From NCBI GenBank assembly GCA_002375985.1, contig DFNH01000024.1, positions 10,079-74,078 on the forward strand: a stretch of DNA of 64,000 nt, written 5' to 3'. Shown piece after piece: positions 59,687 through 64,000 of the stretch. The position numbers and the translations under genes were made by a program. How positions within the stretch are numbered: the first letter of the stretch is position 1; the number at the start of each line of letters is the position of its first letter. Below the pieces are notes generated by a model that did no database searches, was not told the DNA's origin, and was given only the letters and a program-made list of their open reading frames with translations. The stretch is from Firmicutes bacterium UBA3572. GTDB lineage: Bacteria; Bacillota; Desulfotomaculia; Desulfotomaculales; Desulforudaceae.

Positions 59687-60257
59687 CCGTTCCACCAACC
59701 TTTTCGATGATAATCGCCAGGGGCGGCCGCCCCTCCCGGTTGAGCACCCGCAAGCCCACCACCGCGAAGTAACGCGGTGGCAGGGTCGCACATAGGGCGG
59801 TCACGGCCTCGGTTTCCGGTCCGCCTGACGGATGGCCGGGATAACAAACAAGGCTTATCCGGCCCCCCGGACGCAACGCGTCGAGCGCCAGCCGGAGGGC
59901 CGCCACCGTCGTTTCCGCCCGGGTGGTGATGGCCCGAGGCCCGCCGGGCAGGTAGCCAAGATTAAACATGACGGCGTCCACCGGCCCGTCCAGGTAGCGA
60001 TCCATGGACTCGTGTCCCGCCTGGATAAAACGCACCCGCCCGGCCAATCCCTCTTCCAGAAGGAGCCGCCGGGCGCGCGCCAGCGCTTCCACCTGGACAT
60101 CAAAGGCCCAAACCCGCCCGGCCGTGCCGACCAACCGCGCCAGGAACAGCGTATCGTGCCCGTTGCCGGCGGTAGCATCCACCGCCCGGCCACCATCCCG
60201 CACCACTTCGCCAATGTAGCGCTGCACCAGGGACACCACGCTGTCCAGGCGGTTCAT
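59619..60257 (-). CDS. class I SAM-dependent methyltransferase (YtqB/rRNA methylase family)
   Basis: The 212-residue protein contains AVDATAGNGHDTLFLARLVG near residue 25 (SAM-binding) and DAVMFNLGYLPGG near 95, where NLGYLPGG is the catalytic-type motif of the YtqB group. It ends with a 25-residue Gly/Pro/Ala-rich tail that is encoded inside the argR start region, so the tail may be dispensable. Its start overlaps the NAD kinase stop by 4 bp. Confidence 0.88.
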   Translation of the reverse strand: MNRLDSVVSLVQRYIGEVVRDGGRAVDATAGNGHDTLFLARLVGTAGRVWAFDVQVEALARARRLLLEEGLAGRVRFIQAGHESMDRYLDGPVDAVMFNLGYLPGGPRAITTRAETTVAALRLALDALRPGGRISLVCYPGHPSGGPETEAVTALCATLPPRYFAVVGLRVLNREGRPPLAIIIEKVGGTGEGQAPAADPGNNSPAAGRYPE

Positions 60258-61105
60258 GCGTCTCTTTCCCCCTGAAGTTTGCGCTTCAGCCTCTGGAAAT
60301 AACCCGCGGGCGCAAAGCGCACCAGGCGGCAGGCGAACGGGGCCCGCCGGACCCAGATTTCGTCCCCCTCCTCCAGGCAGAAACTCTCCTGCCCATCCAG
60401 TACCACCACCGGTTCGAACGCCGGGCGTGTCAGGTACAGCCGCAGCGTACTATCAGGGCTGATTACGCATGGGCGCAGCCACAAGCTGTGCGCACAAAGC
60501 GGCGTCACGAGGATGGCCTCCAGATTGGGAGCCAGAATCGGCCCCCCGGCCGAGAGAGAGTAGGCGGTCGAGCCGGTGGGGGTAGAGACAATCAACCCGT
60601 CACCGCTGTAGCGGGCGACCGGTTCACCGTCGATTTCAAAGGCCATCTCCACGGCCCGCAGGGTGGCGCCGCGCGACAAAACCACATCGTTAAGGCAGAC
60701 ACCACCATATACGCGCGCCCCGTTCCGGAACACGCTCAATTCCAGCATCAGCCTGCTCTCCGTCCTGAACCGTCCCCCGGCCCATTCCCGAAGGGCGCCG
60801 GTCACGGCGTTCGGTTCCACCTCGCTCAGGAAACCCAGTTGTCCGAGTTGCACACCCAGGATAGGAAGGCCGCGACTCGCAAACAAGCGGCTGGCGGCCA
60901 GTACCGTACCGTCGCCGCCCAGGGCCACGACCAGCACGGCCCCTTCCAGGTCGGCTACGGGTAGATCCGGCCACCTGTCCCCGTCGTTAGTAACGGTTTG
61001 GACCTGCATGTCGTTTGCGGCCAGCCAGGCAGAGATCTCCGCCACCACCGGCGCCGTTCGCGTCCGGGGGATCAACCGGTTAATGACCAGAATTACCGTC
61101 TTCAA
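60254..61105 (-). CDS. nadK: NAD kinase
   Basis: The 283-residue kinase makes NADP. It has the GGDGT motif (VALGGDGTVLAASRLFASRG near residue 60), LNDVVLSRG near 145, and the second conserved region GDGLIVSTPTGSTAYSLSAG near 170 with GGPI. I place the start at TTG 61105 (MKTVILVINRL); a TTG at 61129 is in frame but adds unlikely residues. Confidence 0.95.
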   Translation of the reverse strand: MKTVILVINRLIPRTRTAPVVAEISAWLAANDMQVQTVTNDGDRWPDLPVADLEGAVLVVALGGDGTVLAASRLFASRGLPILGVQLGQLGFLSEVEPNAVTGALREWAGGRFRTESRLMLELSVFRNGARVYGGVCLNDVVLSRGATLRAVEMAFEIDGEPVARYSGDGLIVSTPTGSTAYSLSAGGPILAPNLEAILVTPLCAHSLWLRPCVISPDSTLRLYLTRPAFEPVVVLDGQESFCLEEGDEIWVRRAPFACRLVRFAPAGYFQRLKRKLQGERDA

Positions 61106-61133
61106 TTCAAGATGACACACCTTTAGCAAGAAA

Positions 61134-61224
61134 TCAGAATCCAGAATCCAGAACCAGAATGCCAGGACAAGAAATCAGTTGGCGATATCCGCGGTTTAAC
61201 TCTGGATTCTCGATTCTAGATTTT
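61134..61224. repeat. AGAATCC heptad repeats with inverted counterpart
   Basis: AGAATCC-type units (61136-61160) are followed about 40 bp later by TCTGGATTCTCGATTCTAGA (61201-61220), their inverted complement in degenerate form. The region 61106-61236 between tlyA and nadK contains no gene. Confidence 0.7.
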
Positions 61225-61236
61225 AATCCTGCCCAT

Positions 61237-62040
61237 TTACAAGTTGCCGTGGGCTTTCGCGACCACGCGGGGAATCTGGGTCGCCAAATCAATGGCGCTC
61301 CCCACCCCTTTTTGGAGGTGGGCCAGAAATTCAATGTTTCCCTCGGGGCCTCGGAAGGGTGAGTGGTCCAGACCCAGGACCCCCCAGCCAAGTTCGCAGG
61401 CCGTGTGCAACACGGAGGTCAATACCCGGCCGTGGACGGCCGGGTCGCGCACCACACCTTTCTTGCCCACCTGTTCCCGCCCGGCCTCAAACTGGGGCTT
61501 GACCAGGACCACTCCCGCCGCGCCGGCGGCAGTAAGCACGTCCACCTGCGGTAACACCAGTTGCAGGGAAATAAAGGCCACGTCCACGGTGAAGAAATCG
61601 GGTTTCGCTCCGAGGGTTTCCGGGGACAGGTAGCGGATATTGGTCCGTTCCAGGACAATCACCCGCGGGTCTTGACGGAGGGTCCAGTGCAACTGGCCGT
61701 AACCGACATCCACCGCGTACACCTTGGCGGCGCCGTGCCGCAGGGCGCAATCGGTAAAACCTCCGGTGGAGGCACCCACATCCAGCACCACCTTGCCGGT
61801 GAGGTCGATGCCGAAGCGGCGCAGCGCTCGTTCCAGCTTGAGCCCGCCGCGGCTGACATAGGGCTGGTCGGTACCCCGCACATCCACCGGCACATCCCAA
61901 TCCACTTTCGTGCCGGGTTTGTCCACCCGCTGCCCCCGGACAAAAACAATCCCGGCCATGATCGCCGACCGGGCGCGCTCGCGACTGGGGAATAACCCCC
62001 GGGCACAAAGCAGAACGTCCAACCTTTCCTTGCGGCCCAC
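61237..62040 (-). CDS. tlyA: TlyA family rRNA methyltransferase
   Basis: The 267-residue protein has an N-terminal S4 RNA-binding domain (ERLDVLLCARGLFPSRERAR) and an FtsJ-like methyltransferase domain (VSRGGLKLERALRRFGIDLT, VVLDVGASTGGFTDCALRHG). The family methylates 16S and/or 23S rRNA at cytidine 2'-O. GTG start at 62040 lies 4 bp after the dxs stop. Confidence 0.95.
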   Translation of the reverse strand: MGRKERLDVLLCARGLFPSRERARSAIMAGIVFVRGQRVDKPGTKVDWDVPVDVRGTDQPYVSRGGLKLERALRRFGIDLTGKVVLDVGASTGGFTDCALRHGAAKVYAVDVGYGQLHWTLRQDPRVIVLERTNIRYLSPETLGAKPDFFTVDVAFISLQLVLPQVDVLTAAGAAGVVLVKPQFEAGREQVGKKGVVRDPAVHGRVLTSVLHTACELGWGVLGLDHSPFRGPEGNIEFLAHLQKGVGSAIDLATQIPRVVAKAHGNL

Positions 62041-62044
62041 GGGT

Positions 62045-63949
62045 CTACCTCGGCCGCGTCGCGAGCTTCAAACTCGCCCGCTTCCGCTTTTCTTCCTCGG
62101 CGATCGCCACCACCTGTTCGACAGTCAAACCGTACTTGGCGCGCAGCACCTCCGGCGCCCCGTGCTCCACGAAGGTGTCCGGCACGGCGACCAAGCGCAC
62201 CCGCACGCCGGAGATCCCCCAGCGGGCCAGCATCTCCAGCACCGCCCCGCCGAAGCCCCCGCTCGCCACGTGTTCCTCGATGATGATCAGGTGCCGTGTC
62301 TGGCGCACCTGACGGCAAATTCTCTCCTCGTCCAGCGGTTTCACCCAACGCGCGTTGATTACGCCGGCGTGCACGCCCCGCCGGGCCAGTTGCGCGGCGG
62401 CATCCAAGGCCAGGGGCACCATATTACCGATGGCCAGCAGGGTGATATCGTCACCTTCCCGCAAAACCTCCGCCTGCCCGACGGGTAGGACCCGGAGTTC
62501 CTGATCCAGGGCGCAACCGGTGCCTTCACCCCGGGGGTAACGTATCGCGATCGGCCCCTCGTGAACCACGGCGGTCTTTAAAAGATGCTGCAATTCGTTT
62601 TCGTCCTTGGGCGCCGCCACCACCATGTGGGGTATCGAACGCAAGTAAGCAAAGTCAAAAAGGCCGTGGTGGGTCGGACCGTCTTCGCCTACCAGCCCGC
62701 CCCGGTCCAGGGCAAACACCACCGGCAGCCTTTGCAGGCAAACGTCGTGCAGAACCTGGTCGTAGGCCCGCTGCAGAAAGGTGGAGTAAATGGCCACCAC
62801 CGGGCGGAATCCTTCGACCGCCAGACCGGCGGCCAGGGTGACGGCGTGTGGCTCGGCAATGCCCACGTCAAAAAACCGTTCCGGGAACTCCTGCGCAAAA
62901 CCGGTCAGGCCGGTGCCTCTGGTCATAGCCGCGGTAATGGCCAGAATCCGCTCGTCTTCACGGGCCAGACGGACAAGGGTATTGCCGAACACTTCGGTAT
63001 AGGAAACACGACCGGCCGGGGACGTCTTGCCCGTGGCCACGTCGAAAGGTCCGATACCGTGGAACTTCCCGGGTCGTTTTTCGGCCGGCGGGTAACCTTT
63101 ACCCTTCCGGGTAAGCACGTGCACCACCACGGGGCCTTCCACGGCCTGGGCCTGCCGAAACACGTTGAGCATGGCGGGGATGTTGTGCCCGTCGATCGGG
63201 CCCAGATAGGTGAAGCCTAGCTCCTCAAACAGCATCCCGGGAACCACCAGGTACTTCACACTGTCCTTCACGCGCCCCACCCACCGGAGCACCTGTGGTC
63301 CGATGGCCGGGATGCGCCGCAGCAACGATTCGCACTCTTCCTTACTGCGGAAATACACGGGGTCGGTGCGCAGCCGCGAAAGGTAATGGGCCATCGCCCC
63401 TACGTTCTTGGCAATCGACCGCTCGTTATCGTTGAGCACCACGATCAGGCGCCGGCCGAGGTGTCCGGCATGGTTTAACGCCTCGTAAGCCAGTCCCCCC
63501 GTCAGGGCCCCGTCTCCGATCACGGCGACCACGTGGCGCCGGCCACCGCTCAAGTCCCGGGCCAGCGACATGCCCAGAGCCGCAGAGACCGAGGTGCTGG
63601 CGTGCCCGGTGCCAAAGCAGTCGTAAGGACTTTCATTACGGTTCGGGAAACCGCTTAAGCCCCCGTGCTGGCGCAGCGTCCCAAACTGCGCCCGCCGGCC
63701 GGTGACGATCTTGTGCACGTAGCACTGGTGCCCGACGTCCCAAACAATGCGGTCCTCGGGCGCCTGAAAAACAGCGTGCAAGGCCAGCGTCAGTTCCACG
63801 ACGCCGAGGTTGGGGGCCAGGTGCCCACCGACGCCCGCCACGGTCTCGATGATAAGCTGGCGGATTTCGGCGGCCAGTTGTTCGAGTTGGTCCGGCGTTA
63901 ACCGGCGCAGGTCGGAAGGCTCGTTGATGCCGTCAAGCAGTCTACCCAA
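62045..63949 (-). CDS. dxs: 1-deoxy-D-xylulose-5-phosphate synthase
   Basis: The 634-residue thiamine-diphosphate enzyme starts the non-mevalonate isoprenoid pathway. It shows IVWDVGHQCYVHKIVTGRR near residue 70, the ThDP/metal motif VIGDGALTGGLAYEALNHAG near 145 with NDNERSIAKNVG, and transketolase-type DRGGLVGEDGPTHHGLFDF near 425. The TTG start at 63949 has AGGA about 9 nt upstream. It heads dxs-tlyA-nadK-ytqB-argR-recN. Confidence 0.96.
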   Translation of the reverse strand: MGRLLDGINEPSDLRRLTPDQLEQLAAEIRQLIIETVAGVGGHLAPNLGVVELTLALHAVFQAPEDRIVWDVGHQCYVHKIVTGRRAQFGTLRQHGGLSGFPNRNESPYDCFGTGHASTSVSAALGMSLARDLSGGRRHVVAVIGDGALTGGLAYEALNHAGHLGRRLIVVLNDNERSIAKNVGAMAHYLSRLRTDPVYFRSKEECESLLRRIPAIGPQVLRWVGRVKDSVKYLVVPGMLFEELGFTYLGPIDGHNIPAMLNVFRQAQAVEGPVVVHVLTRKGKGYPPAEKRPGKFHGIGPFDVATGKTSPAGRVSYTEVFGNTLVRLAREDERILAITAAMTRGTGLTGFAQEFPERFFDVGIAEPHAVTLAAGLAVEGFRPVVAIYSTFLQRAYDQVLHDVCLQRLPVVFALDRGGLVGEDGPTHHGLFDFAYLRSIPHMVVAAPKDENELQHLLKTAVVHEGPIAIRYPRGEGTGCALDQELRVLPVGQAEVLREGDDITLLAIGNMVPLALDAAAQLARRGVHAGVINARWVKPLDEERICRQVRQTRHLIIIEEHVASGGFGGAVLEMLARWGISGVRVRLVAVPDTFVEHGAPEVLRAKYGLTVEQVVAIAEEEKRKRASLKLATRPR

Positions 63950-63970
63950 AAATGCTCATCCTTTACCGGA

Positions 63971-64000
63971 ACTTTTCACGGTTGTTACGGTTGTTACGGT
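63971..64000. repeat. GTTACGGTT repeats at the window edge
   Basis: TTTCACGGTTGTTACGGTTGTTACGGT holds at least two 9-nt units; the array is cut by the window end. Confidence 0.5.

Overview
The window comes from a GC-rich, spore-forming, sulfate-reducing Firmicute of the Peptococcaceae type (Desulforudis / Desulfotomaculum / Pelotomaculum relatives). The evidence is spoVS, a ytrH-ytrI sporulation pair, RNase Y with ymdB, TRAP (mtrB), the dnaE-accD-accA-pfkA-pyk order, and a sulfate adenylyltransferase of the dissimilatory type. I cannot name the species from the sequence alone. Most genes lie on the minus strand, and TTG or GTG starts with strong ribosome binding sites are common.

Layout. 1-1056: the end of a surface-glycan locus (PseG-like fragment, NusG paralogue) and tRNA-Pro. 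1.2-6.2 kb: sat, then the hom-thrB-lysC threonine/lysine operon. 6.4-12.4 kb: a radical SAM protein, a winged-helix/coiled-coil protein, guaB, a DUF2225 protein and ytrH-ytrI. 13.0-14.6 kb: a KamA-family gene with the active-site residues of glutamate 2,3-aminomutase, preceded by a c-di-AMP (ydaO-type) riboswitch, a terminator and a strong promoter. 14.6-20.4 kb: small conserved genes, a PHP phosphoesterase, spoVS, ymdB and rny. 20.6-24.6 kb: a NifU-domain gene with an in-frame TGA in place of a cluster cysteine (probable selenoprotein), tRNA-Leu, a butyrate kinase remnant, superoxide dismutase, ApgM and a DedA protein. 24.6-34.1 kb: pyk, pfkA, accA, accD, mtrB, dnaE, trmL and a CoA-binding protein. 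34.6-49.6 kb: a glycogen-type locus (DUF4912, GH57 branching enzyme, sugar-nucleotidyltransferase/phosphohexomutase, GT4 synthase). Here an ~8.84 kb serine-integrase element interrupts the nucleotidyltransferase/mutase gene. 49.8-54.1 kb: four genes that could convert oxaloacetate and acetyl-CoA to 2-oxoglutarate (Re-citrate-synthase-like, aconitase-like large and small subunits, isocitrate dehydrogenase). 54.1-64 kb: gatCAB, recN, argR, an rRNA-methylase-like gene, NAD kinase, tlyA and dxs.

The 8.84 kb element (38781-47635) carries an intact large serine recombinase, house-cleaning and salvage-type enzymes, two toxin-antitoxin pairs, small membrane proteins and several gene remnants. The att half-sites at both ends can be joined into a palindromic attP and an intact, in-frame attB. 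Excision would therefore restore the split gene, as in skin-like elements.

The gaps between genes hold several repeat families. One is a set of imperfect palindromic elements of about 55-135 bp whose arms contain GGGGACAGGC(A/T)-type motifs with conserved mismatches, including a 128-bp tandem duplication. A second is a 46-bp element present four times: a head-to-head pair of perfect or near-perfect DnaA boxes (TGTGGATAA, 8 nt, TTATCCACA) joined to a conserved 20-bp flank. Two of these have entered genes and supply coding sequence or the stop codon. A third is a group of heptanucleotide tandem repeats.
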